Positions 48,001 to 60,000 of a stretch of 64,000 nucleotides of DNA are shown piece by piece (the first letter of the stretch is position 1; every line of letters starts with the position of its first letter). Source of the DNA: Tribonema minus. Its lineage: Eukaryota; Sar; Xanthophyceae; Tribonematales; Tribonemataceae. Below the pieces are notes generated by a model, which did not search any database, was not told where the DNA came from, and saw only the letters and a list, made by a program, of their open reading frames with translations. A program made the translations under genes and the position numbers. Location: NCBI GenBank assembly GCA_017506865.1, contig JAFCMP010000106.1, positions 1 through 64,000 on the forward strand, in the 5' to 3' direction.

Positions 48001-51000
48001 TCGTCGACGCTGAGGCCGCGCAGCGCGGCGGCGGCGCGCAGCTGCGCGCGCGCGTCCTCCGCGCCCAGCAGCGCGACCAGCGGCGCCACGACGCCCGCGC
48101 GCCCGAGCGCCGCGTGGTTCGCGGGGTTCGACGCAAAATTAGCGACGCAGAAGGCCGCGGCGTCGCGCAGCTCAACATCGTCGCCGCCGCCGCTGCTGCC
48201 GTCGAGCAGCGCCGCGGCGAGCGCGATGACGCCGGCGGCGGCGAGGGCGGCGTGCGCGGCGCGCGACGCGGCGGCGTTGGTGAGCGCGCGCAGCGCGTGG
48301 CGCTGCGTCTCGGCGTCGCCGTTGGCGCGGCGCGCGAGTGCGACGAGCGGCAGCAGCGCGCCCTCCTGCAGCAGGCGCTCCTGGTTCGCGGTGCTCGTGG
48401 CGAGGTTGCCGCAGCCCATCGCCGCGTAGCGCTGGCACAGGAAGTCGGGCGAGCTGAGCATGGCGACTAGGGGGACAAGGACACCCGCGCCTGCGATGGC
48501 GGCGGCGTACGCGTGCTCGGCACTCAGGTTGGCGAGGCCGCGCACGGCTTCGCGCTGCACGTCGACGCTCATGCTGCGCATGACGAACTTCAAGTGCTGC
48601 AGCGCGCCGCCCTCGACCATGGCGCCCTGATTCTCTGGCGCCTCCGCCAGATTAGCGACGACGCCCGCCGCCTGGTGCGCGGTTTCCACGTCCGCGCTGT
48701 GCATCATGTCGGAGAGCACCGCGAGACCGCCGCCGCGCACGATCTCCGCCTTGCTGTGCTCGCTGAGACTCAGGTTTCGCAGCGCCGCGGCGACCTCGCG
48801 CTGCACCTCGACGCACGCGCTGCCGCCGAGGTGCAGCAGCGCGCCCAGGCCGCGCATCTCGAGGAACTGCGCGCGGCACCGCGCCGACGCGCTGAGCTGG
48901 CGCACCGCGAACGCCGCCTGCAGGTGCACGTCCTGGTCGGGGTCGCGCAGCAGCGCGCACAGCGGCCGCAGCGCGCCCATGCGCTCGCACGCGCGGTGGT
49001 TGGGCTCGTGCGCCGCGATGTTGTTCAGCGCGAACGCGCAGCAGCGGCGCGTCTCGAGGTCCTCCGAGGCGGCGACGTCGGCGCTCAGCAGCAGCGCCAC
49101 CGCGCCCGCGTCGAACAGCGCCGCGTGGTTCTGCGGGTTCACCGCCAGGTTGCCGAGCCCGAGGACGCAGTAGCGCATGGTGGCCGCCGCGTGCGCGCCG
49201 CCGCCGTTGCCGCCGCCGCCGCCGCCGCCGCGGCTGCGCACCAGCGCCACCATGCGCGGCACGGCGCCCGCGCGCACCAGGTGCCCCTGTGACTCCTGCT
49301 TGCTAGCGAGGAGCGCGAGGCAGCGCGCCGCCTCCTGCCGCGCCTCCAGATCGGCGCCGGCGCGCGCCGCCGCCCTCGGCGCCGCCGCCGCCGCTGCCTC
49401 CGCCGCGCCGCCGCCGCCGGCAGCAGCGGCAGCGGCGGCGGAGGCCTCCGCGGCGAGGCGCATGAGCGGGCGCAGGCAGCCCTCCTCGATCATGCGCGTG
49501 TGCGTGCGGCCCTCAACCATCTCGGCCATGTTGGCGAGGGCGCTGGCGGCGTGCACGACGCGCTCCCGATCGCCGCTCTCGCAGAGCGCCACGAGCGCCG
49601 GCAGCGCGCCGCCGCGCGCGAGCGCGACCTTGTTCTCCTCGGCGAGCGACAGGTTGGCGAGCGCTGCTGCGGCTTCGCGTTGAACTTCAACGGAGGTGGA
49701 GCGCGCGGCCAGGGTCAGGGGCTCCAGACCGCCCTCGCGCACGATCTGTTTGGCGCAGCGGCATCGCGGACCGTGTGTGTCAGAGAGTGAGTGAGAGGTG
49801 CCTTTGTTCTGGTGAGGCGTACATATGACGCACTGGCGGAGCAATGCTGTAGTGGCGAGGCGTACACATGGCAGAGTGGCGTGATGTCACTCTCCCAAGA
49901 TCGCAACAACCTCAATTCACAACTTCAAGCCATGACGCACCTGCATGCGCAGCGCCGGGTGCGTCGCAATGCCGCGCAGCGCCGCGACGGCCTGGAACTG
50001 CACGTTCGTCCCGGCGTCGGTCGACGGAAACGCGTACGTGATCAGCGTCTTGAGAGCGCCGCAGCGCACAACGGCCTCCGCATTGGCGCCGCCCCCAGCA
50101 CACAGGTTGCCTAGCGCGAAGACTGCGTGCTGCCGTGCCTTGATGTCGCGGTGGCGGCTGTAGCCGGCGAGGGTCTCGAGGCACGCGGCGATGACACGCG
50201 GGTGGTTCTCGACACGCGCGCAGAGGTTGGCGAGCGTCAGCAGGCAGTAGCGCACCTGGGGGGGGGGGGAGGGGGTGGGGGTGACAAGTGTCGTCAGCAG
50301 GCAGTAGCGCAATTGGGGGGGGAAGGGGGGTGGGGGGAGGGAAGTGCGGTGAGGTGGTGGTCGAGGACCGTCTGAGGCAGTTATTTGAGGCTCGCTGGTG
50401 AGGTTGCAGTCATGTACTTCCAAGTACAGTGCCTTGTTGTCGTGCCATCAGATAGTGCAGAGGTTGACCAGGGTCAGCCGGGGGGGGGGCACACCTGGGG
50501 AAGCAGCGGATTTCATGGGTAAAAGCAATTCAAGGGGGTGGTAGACCGCCTGTGGCAGTTGTTGAGGTTTGCAACTGAGTGTAACAGTTGCAATGATGCC
50601 CCTGCCCGCCCTAGTCTTTGCCCTAACGCTGAGCACTCCCCTGGGTCTGAAACTGAATCGTCACCCTGAGCTCGCAGTCTCATGGTTTCAGTTCGCCTTG
50701 GGGTCGAGCGCTGCCGTGGTCTCTAACCCTAACCCCAGCCCTAATCTGAACATGACTGTTGAAAATCAACCATTACCATCAGCCTCACCGTCTCGTGGTC
50801 GCTGCGTGCCTTGGCTTCGAGCGCCGTAGTAGTCTGTAACCCTGAACCCAACCCTTCTGACCCTACATTTATCCCTAGCCCTAACCCTAAGGCCCCGCTA
50901 ATCATTGACTCTGACCCTGAGTCTGACCCTAAGCTCACCGCCTCATGGCCTTGGGGTCGAGCGCTGCTGTGGTCTCCGCAGCCCTGACCCTAACTCTAAC

Positions 51001-54000
51001 CCTAACCCTGAACCTGACTTTGACCCTGAACCTAACCCTCAGCCAGCAGTGCGCAGCTCTCACCGTCTTGTGGTCGCTTACGCGCCTTGGGGTCAAGCGC
51101 CGCCGTCGTCCCTAACCCTAACCCTAACCCCAATTCTAACCCGTAATCTAACCCTAACCCTCCCTTAGCCCTCAAACAACAGTGCTCAGCTCTCACCGTC
51201 TTGCGGTCGCTGCGCACCGCAGCGTCGAGCGCAGCAGTGGTCTTCAACCTTAGCCTGATCCTAACCCTAATCCCAACCCAATCTCAAGCCTAACCCTAAC
51301 CCTGATTGTAACCCTAACCCTGAATTCAAGCCTTACCCTCATCTACTTCTTCTGAATCCTTCTCACCGTCTCGTGGTCACTGCGCGCCTTGGGATCCAGC
51401 GCCGCCGTCGTCTCGGCAGCCACCGCCTCCAGCAGCCCCGCGCGCAGCAGCCGTGGCTGGTTACGCACGTTCGCTGCCAGGTTGCACAGCGCCATGGACG
51501 CCATGCGCTGTGCGGCGAAGGCGGGGGCATCGCCGCTTGAAGTTGAAGTGCCGTTCTTGTCGTCCGCGCCGCGCGCGAGCAGCGCCATGAGCGCCGGCAG
51601 CGCGCCCGCCGTGCGCAGCACCATGTCGCCGTACTCCAGGCTCGCGCACAGGTTGCCTGTGCGGCGGATAAAGTTGCAGTTGAGGTTAAATCTTGATATT
51701 ATGTCTAGAGGCATTAAATGCTTGTGGTGGTGGGATTAAAGTTGAGGTTGATGCAGGTATTTATGTATCAGATGCATATGTGGTGATGTGTAGTGTTACA
51801 CAGATGCGCCATGTCGCCGTACTCCAGGCTCGCGCACAGGTTGCCTGTGCGCCGGTTGAAGTTGAGGCTGAGGTTACACTTGATGCGTGCATGTTCAACA
51901 CGATGCTTGTGGCGATGTGCACCGTATGATGCACATTCGCACTCCAGGCTCGCGCAGAGATTGACTGCGTGTTTGACGTTGTGTTGAGTGGAGAATGCAC
52001 ACACCCAATGTACAGAATGCACAGACTACAAACGGATTGAAGCATTAGTGTCAATGCACCCTGTGTCACTTCTACTCTAAGCTCAAGCACAGGTTGCCTG
52101 CTGTGTCAGAGGCTGGGTAGGGCATCAGCGGTTCATACTGAAGACTCTGGGGCCAAACGTAACTGCCTTACCCCTAACCCTTGTTATGCCCTCGTCAGGG
52201 TTCGCCAAGAGCAGCATGTGTCGAGCGTTGCTATGACCCTGAGAAACTGCAATCGCCGCCGGCAGTTGCACTTTCATTACTAACCGTGACCTGTGGCTTG
52301 AGCTGCACCTGCTATCCCACTGGCTGCATCGCCAGCACTGCTATGCTTTCATGACAAAACACTTCTGCTGGTCTCATGAGCCAGCCCTGGACTTGACTCC
52401 TCTGTTCTGTACAACAGAGACAAACACGGTTCGAACGGCAACTACGAAAGGTCAACAGCAGCCAAGCCACCGACTCTAACATCACTACTACCAAGCGTCA
52501 AACAACGCAGTTGATGTGCACTTCACCATAACTTCAACTCTGGTACGTCACCTAGTGCACGCGCGGCCTCCCGTGCGACATTGCCGGACCCCTCGCCGAT
52601 TTTGCCAGTTTCACCAAGTTTGCCAGTTTCGCCGAGTTCGCCAGTTTCGCCACCGCCGCTGCCGCTGCTCGCTGCCGCGTCGTGACTTATGAGCGCTGCC
52701 ACAAGGGCGGGTATCGCGCCGGCATCGACGATGCGGTCCATGTTTTCGACGACTTCGCAGAGGTTGGCGCATGCACATGCTGCCATGCGTGCTGTGGCGA
52801 CCACCGGTGACCGTATGGCGGCGACGATGGCCGCGAGGCCGCCGTATTTGGTGATGTTCACCTTGGGAGGGGGGGGGGGGGGGTAGGATTAGGGTTAGGG
52901 TTAGGGTTAGAGTTAGGGTTATGGCAGAAGCTCGGGTCTCACAAGGTGCGGTTGTTGACGATGGTAAGTGTGGTCCAGACGCAGCAAATGCGTGGCGTCG
53001 CCGTTCATAACATATGCCAGGACAGGCAGCCACCAGTTGAAGGTTTAGGGTTTAGGGTAAGGGTTAAGGGTAGCTACTAGCCCTAACCTAACCCTTACCC
53101 TGACCCTGACCCTGACCCTGACCCTAACCCTGACCCTGACCCTAAAGTGGTTGACCCACACCACACAGGCAGCTTCAGTTTACAGAGACAATGAGTTCAG
53201 ACACACATCACACCGTTCACCTTGTCCTCATAGGCAGAGCACAGAGAGCACATGCGTCATGCTGCCCCTCCCATTCTTGCAGGCGCACGGAAGCAGCTCA
53301 AATGCCGGCAGAACAGCATAGTTGCTGCGCATACATACCATTCCTAATCCTAACCCTAACCCTGTTCAGGTGGTCTCGCCGGCAAAGGACAGGCGCGCCT
53401 CACAGGCTAGTAGCAGTAGACCTAGAGTTAGGGTTAGGCCTAAGGATCAGGTTAGGGTAACGCCGCTCACGGGGCTAGGGCTAGGGTTAGCGTTAGGATT
53501 AGAATCAGGGGCACCTTGTCCTCCTCGGTGAAGGAAACGGACGCATACCAGCGCACATACATAGTACGTCACAACGTGTCACACAGGCAGAGTCACTACA
53601 TACATAAGCCCACCTTGTTATCCTCAGCGAAGGACAGTGAACACAGGCATGCATACGAGTGCGCACAGCACTCCACAAATGTCACACAAGCAAAGCCGCT
53701 ACATACATACGCCCACCTTGTTCTCCTCGGCGAAGGACAGTGAGCACAGGCACGCGAGCGTCTCCCTCTGGATCTCCGGCTCCTCTGTGCGCGCCAAATA
53801 TAATACAGGCTCCAGCCCCCCCTCATCTGTAACCTGCTGGCGTACGTCGGCATTCTGCCCGACCTTGACTAGGGCGTAAGCCGCGTACTGGCGGACTTCC
53901 GCATCGGAGGCGTTGCTGAGGCTGATGAGCAGCGTCAACATGCCCTGCGTAGCGCGGCACGAGGCATTAATAGGGCAATGCGTGCGCGAGTGAGCAACGC

Positions 54001-57000
54001 GAAAGACGCATCATAATGGCTTGCGGTGTGGTGTAAGGCGGTGACAGGGCAAGGTGCCTGTGTGTGACCAAGGGTGATGTGGAGTCAGTATGCTCTGGGT
54101 AGTGCGGTGTAAGGCAGCAACAGGGCAATGGGTGCGTGAGCAAGGATGGCAAAACGTGATGCAGCATCAGCGCGCTGTGACGCGGTGATGCAAGGCAGCA
54201 CCGTGTGTCAGGTTGTGCACGGTGCACCGACGTGAAGGTGCACCATCAGCTTGCCCAGTGGCATGGAATAGAGCGAGGCTACATGTGTCGCAGTACGTGC
54301 GTCGTGTGCTGTCGGCGGCGGTGCTTGCGCGGAGCAAACCGGCTTCGAACTTGTTGCGTTGGCGAGGCTGCCGCAATGCAACGCAATGCCAGCAAACTCA
54401 AGTGACACTTCAAGTTCAACAACAGCGAACCGGCGCGGCTTCACAATTTGTCACGTTCGCGATACTGGTGACGAGCAAATGAACCTCAAACCTAAGTTGG
54501 CTTGCCCTGCAATGCAATGCAATGCCACCAACTTTTATCAAAACTTCAAGTTCAACTTCATCGTCATCCAGTGCCAAGATACGCCCCCTTCTGACCTGAG
54601 GTTACGCCCGCTTCTGACCTGAGGTTAGGCATGACATGACCACTTTCAAGTGAAACTTCAAGTGAAACATCAAGTTCAACTTCAGATGCGACCTCAGCCA
54701 TGATCTCTGTGCCACCCTCAATAGTCATTGTATGTGTTGCTCCCTGATTTAAACTACAATTGCTGACTCACCTGACCCTTTTCTGATTCCCAGCTGACTG
54801 CCCCACCTGTAATCCATATTTAAGCCTTGCTGGTGCTGAAACAATGTGTATTAGGTGCCAAGGCTATGGCGGTGCCAAGTCGATGGCGTTGGCTGGAATT
54901 GGACATGCCCCTGGCATGTCCAATATCCAGCACTGACTGCGCACACTCGCTTGAGTGTACTCCGTCTGGAGCCGACCCTACCCCTACTCACGGTGACAGC
55001 TTCCTTCAAGTGGCTGAGTGTAGGTTTAGGTTTCTTGTCGCCAGAACAAGGATGAGTACAGCTGAACAGCTGCGACCTTCATAGCCCGGCGTGTCAGACA
55101 TTCTGCAGTAGCGCCAAGCTGACATCTCACATTGTAAAGCATCTCTCAGCGCGGCCCATTGGACCCTACCCCTCCCTCGACCCTAGTCCAGCTCTAATCC
55201 TACCCCTAACCCTACTCCTGACCCTAACCCTAATTTCCATCCTAACCCCTCTAGTCCAACTCCCTTTGGACCATACCTACTATATCTACATGCTCCTCCA
55301 CAAAGGTCCCACGCATAATACAGCATCTCTCGTCGCACCCACTGGACCCTTACGCTTTCCTTAACCCTAGCCCCAGCCCTAACTTCAAACCTGACCCTAA
55401 TCCTAACCCTAGCCCTGGCGCCACTGGACCAAACCTACATACCTCTTACACAAAGGCCTCGTGATTATCTGCGCAGCTCGCCAGATTCGCGATGGCCAGC
55501 ACCGCACAGCGCTGCACCTCCAGCGCCAACCCTAACCCTAAACCCTAGCGCTAGCCTAGCCCTATGCGACAATACCTACATACCTCTTCCACGAAAGCCC
55601 CGTGATTGTCCGCGCAGCTGGCCAGATTTGCAATCGCCAGCACGGCGTAGCGCTGCACCTCCAGCTCGACCTCGTCGCTCCGCGCGAGCGCGCACAGCGG
55701 CTCCAGCGCGCCCGCCTCCATCATGGCCACGCGATACGCGTCGTGCGTGCAGAGGTTCCCCACGCCCAGCGCCCCCACGCGCTGGCACGCCACGTCCTGG
55801 CTCATGAGGTAGGAGATGAGCAGCTGGTGGCCGCCGCCGCGCAGCACCCCATCCGTAAACGCGGCTCCCGCGCACACATTCGCGAGTAGCCGCCCCGCCT
55901 CGCGCTGCACCTCCACGTAGCGGCTGCGCATGGCGGCGATGGCGGGGCGCACGCCGCCCTCGCGCGCGATCGCGGCCTGGTTGTCGGGGAGCTCCGCGAG
56001 GTTGGCGAGGCACGCGGAGCACTGCGACGCGACGGCCATGTCCTCGCGCTGCATGAGGGAGATGAGCGCGGGCAGGGCGCCGCCGCGGCACACCTCGTAC
56101 TTGTTCTCGTCGCTCACGGACAGGTTGCAGAGCGCCGCGCACACCTCGCGCAGGATCTCTATATCCTGGGCGCAGGGCGGGAAAGTGGTGTTTTCTTGTG
56201 TTACGTCGATATCTTGTACTTCAGAAAGCAGTGTTTGCTGCATCTGCACCAGTGATTGCATTATTGCGTTGCAGTTGAAGAAGTACGCAATTTGAGTGAG
56301 AGGCAGAGCGCCGCGCAGACTTCGCGCAGGATCTCAATGTCGTGCGCAGGCAGGGCGATTAACGGGAAAGCGGCGTTTTTTGGTTTTGTTACTTCAATAT
56401 CGTATACTTCAAAGTACCTGGCAGTACCGTAAGATAATGTATGATGGTAGGGGTGGTGCAAGGTGTTTGCGTCGTTACGGAGCAAGTGATGGGTTGAAGT
56501 AGTGCAGTTGAAGTGAGAGGCAGTGCTCAGCGCACACTGCTGCGCAGGGTCTGAACGTCCTCACGCGCTGGCACGGTGCGCTGTGAGTGGTGTTGTCTTA
56601 ATGGAAGCAGTGCCCATCACACTGCGCTTTCTAGCAGTCACCATACATACAAAGATCAAGCATACAGATATATATAACGTACTGAAGCACGCGCAGCCAC
56701 AATACCCAGCCCCCCCCCCCCTCCTCTCTCTCACCTCACCAACCAGCAGCTGCACGAGGGGCTCAAGCCCCCCCTCCTGCACGATTTTGACTTTTTTTTG
56801 CAACAAGTAAACCTCGAGTGCATTGCTGATTTACACAACAAGTACTGAAGTATCCTCGAAGCTACTATCATACGCCCCCCCCGCCCCCCCCCTTTCCCTC
56901 CTCTCACCTCGCTAACGAGTAGCTGCACGAGGGGCTCCAGCCCCCCCTCCTGCACGATCTTGACCTTGTTCTCGCGCGTCGTCGACAGCCCGCGCAGCGC

Positions 57001-60000
57001 CGCCGCCGCCTGCTGGTGCACATCCGGATCGGCGCTGTGCGCGAGCGTAATCACCGGCTGCAGCGCCCCCTCCTCCATCATCAGCGCGTGATTCGCGGGC
57101 GCGCAGCTGAGGTTCGCAAGCGCGCACCCTACGTAGTACTGCGATACGGCGTCCGCGCAGTTGCTCAGGCTGAAGAGGGCGGGCAGCGCGCCCTCTTCTA
57201 GCACCGAGGCGTGGTTGGCGAGCGTCGCTGTGAGGTTTGCGAGGGCCAGTACGGCGTAGCGGCGCGCCTCTAGCTGAGCATCTGATGACGCGGCGAGCGC
57301 GACCAGCGGCCGCAGGGCCCCCGCCTGCACGATGCGCACCTGCAGGAGGGGGGGGAAGGGGGGGGGGGGAGGCGGGGAGGTGTGAGCCGTTACAAACGGT
57401 CTAGATTATGTGCGTTGGAGGACCAAGAGAGAGAGCAAGGCTCAGATGGGGGGGGGGGGCGAGGGGGGGCGGGGGGTGAGCCCTTACAAACGGTCTACAG
57501 CAGTTGCGTTCGAGGACCAAGAGAGACAGTATTGCTCGAGGGAAGGGGGGGGGGGGGGTAAAGCGGAAGCTGATGAAGAAACTGGTGAGAATACGTAGGT
57601 ATATTGGGTACTGTGCAGGCATCTAATTGAAACGGCGGTGACTTAGTTGAACTTGAATGCCAGGCGGAGAGGACATGCCTGACTGCCACTGTGAAAAGGC
57701 ATCTGTGAGGGTACTGTCAAGTCGCTATCCTGTCTGTCTTTCCAACTCTGTAACGCACGGTGGCGCGTAATCTGCCGCCCCTGTGCACAGAGGGTCCCGT
57801 GCTGTCAGAAACTTCAAGCATGTACATAGATACATACCCATCCTCCTGAGCAATGCCACACACCAGGCGCAGACAGAGGTCCGGCAACTGGTCTCTCACG
57901 CCGTGCCAACCTACCTGCCTCCCTCGTGTCTCTCTATCTGACAAATCATATCTGCACACGCCCGCCTCGCAAACCGTCATTGCCATGTTGGCCAGGCACA
58001 GCAGGTTGGCAGTTGAGTTCTTGCGCCATCATCAGCATACATGCCTAGCCTGTTGTACGCGGTAGTTAACATGTCGCACCAGTGCTCACGCCCATGCCAA
58101 ATACGTACCTACCCAACTGTACTCGACTGAGCGTTGCCACACACCTGGCTCACGACCATCGTGGCCATGTTGGCCAGGCACATATACCTACCTGCCCTCC
58201 TGACCCTAAATAAACATACCTACCTACCCTACCCTACTCGACTGAGCGGCGCCACGCACCTGGCTCGCAACCGTCGTGGCCATGTTAGCCAGGCACAGCG
58301 CGGCGAACCGCTGGCAGTTGATCTCCCCCGTGCCCAGCGCCTCGACCATGGGCGCCAGCGCCCCCTCACGCAGCACCGGCTGCTGCATGTCAGGATTCGC
58401 GGCGAGATTGGCAACAGCGCGCACTGCCTCTTCGCGTGAGTTAAGATCCGCGCCGCGTGTGAGCGCGATCAGAGGGGGTAGCCCCCTCTCTTCCAGTAGG
58501 CGTGTGTGGAGTTCGGTCATCTCGAGGAGATTCGCGAGGGCGCATGCGGCGTGGCGCTCCACTTCGGGGTCGCCGCAGATGATCATGGCGATGATGTTGG
58601 CGATGGCGCGGTCTGCAATCTCCATCTGTGGGGGGTAGGGTAGTTATTTAATGTATACATTAGCGGTGTGTGCATAGGTATGGCATTCGAGGGTAGGTTA
58701 CAGTGTAATAATGTGGGTCGCCGCAGATGATCATGGCGATGATGTTGGCAATGGCGTGGTCGGCAATCTCCATCTGTGGGGGGTAGGGTAGGTAGGGGAT
58801 GGAAACACGTTGTTGTATGTAGGTATCGTATGGTGAAAGTGATGATGTTGACGTTGGCGCGGTCCGCGATCTCAATCTGTGGGGGTAGGGCGGGTAGGGT
58901 ATGTGCGCACATGCACCAGGGGTATGTACGGTATAAATACGCATGCCATGGCATGTAGGTTATGGTACGGCAGCAGTGCTGCTGGCGATTGCGCTGTCCT
59001 CAAACCTTATCTGAGAGAAAACATACGGTATGTACAACGCAAGCGGTAGCATCCGCCACGTTCCATATGCGGTGGCGAGGGAGTGTAACAGCGTCTCACG
59101 TGGGGATGGCCTAACCGTTACCCTAACCCCAACCCTAACCCTAAGAGTTGCCAGCCAAGCGACCAATGTTGACTCTGACCCTACCCCTGACCCAAACCCT
59201 CATCCACACCCTCACCAGCCCCCCAGCGCTATTCTAACCCTAACCCTAACCCTAACCCTACGCATGTGCAACGTAGCAATGGCCGCTGAGATGCACGCAA
59301 AGTGACGCCAACACTATTCCTCTGAGTGTTGATGGCATGCCTCTAATCACTGATGATGTGACGTCTCTGAGCAATGATCACTCCTCTGGGCAGTGATGCA
59401 ATGCCGCTGAAGCCGTGGTGGTGGAATGGCTCTGAGCAGTGACGATGGGGGATGTATGTGAGCGATTACTCTGAGCACTGACACAATGCCTCTCAGCAAT
59501 GGTAACAGGATGTCTCTGAGACCTGATGAGTTTCCTGGGTGTGTGTGCAATGATGTGACTCCTTTGAGAACTGCCGCAATACCTCTGAGCACGGGTGGGT
59601 TTGTTCCGTGCAAATGATGCAACTCCTCTGAACACTGACGCAGTGCCTCTAAGCAGCGCAAACAGACTTGCTCATGGCATGCGCACCAGAGCGCCACTTC
59701 ACAAACCCAGCACACACCTTGCCGCCCTCCACGACGCTCAGGCAGTCGAGCGTTGATTTGATCTCTACAATCAAATTCGACAAACATACGTACCAATGTC
59801 CCCTCTCATGCATGGCGCTGAGGCAGTTGAGCGTTGATGCAATTAACCTCAGCATACTTACGTACCTTGTTCTCCTTGATGGCGTTGATGCAGTTGAGCG
59901 CTGATGCAATCAACTTCAACCCTCATACATCCATCCATATGTACCTACCTTGTTCTCCTCCATGGCGCTGAGGCAGTTGAGCGCTGATGCAATTTCCCGT

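Noticed and set aside
44220-48429. Long plus-strand ORFs (about 500–600 residues) antisense to the 6.4-kb ARM exon
   Set aside because: They are Ala/Arg-rich mirrors of GCN-rich ARM codons, overlap each other in different frames and lack domains; the minus frame has regular ARM repeats.
50840-55420. A chromosome end suggested by CCCTAA repeats
   Set aside because: Tracts are short, degenerate, in both orientations and inside introns of a continuous gene.
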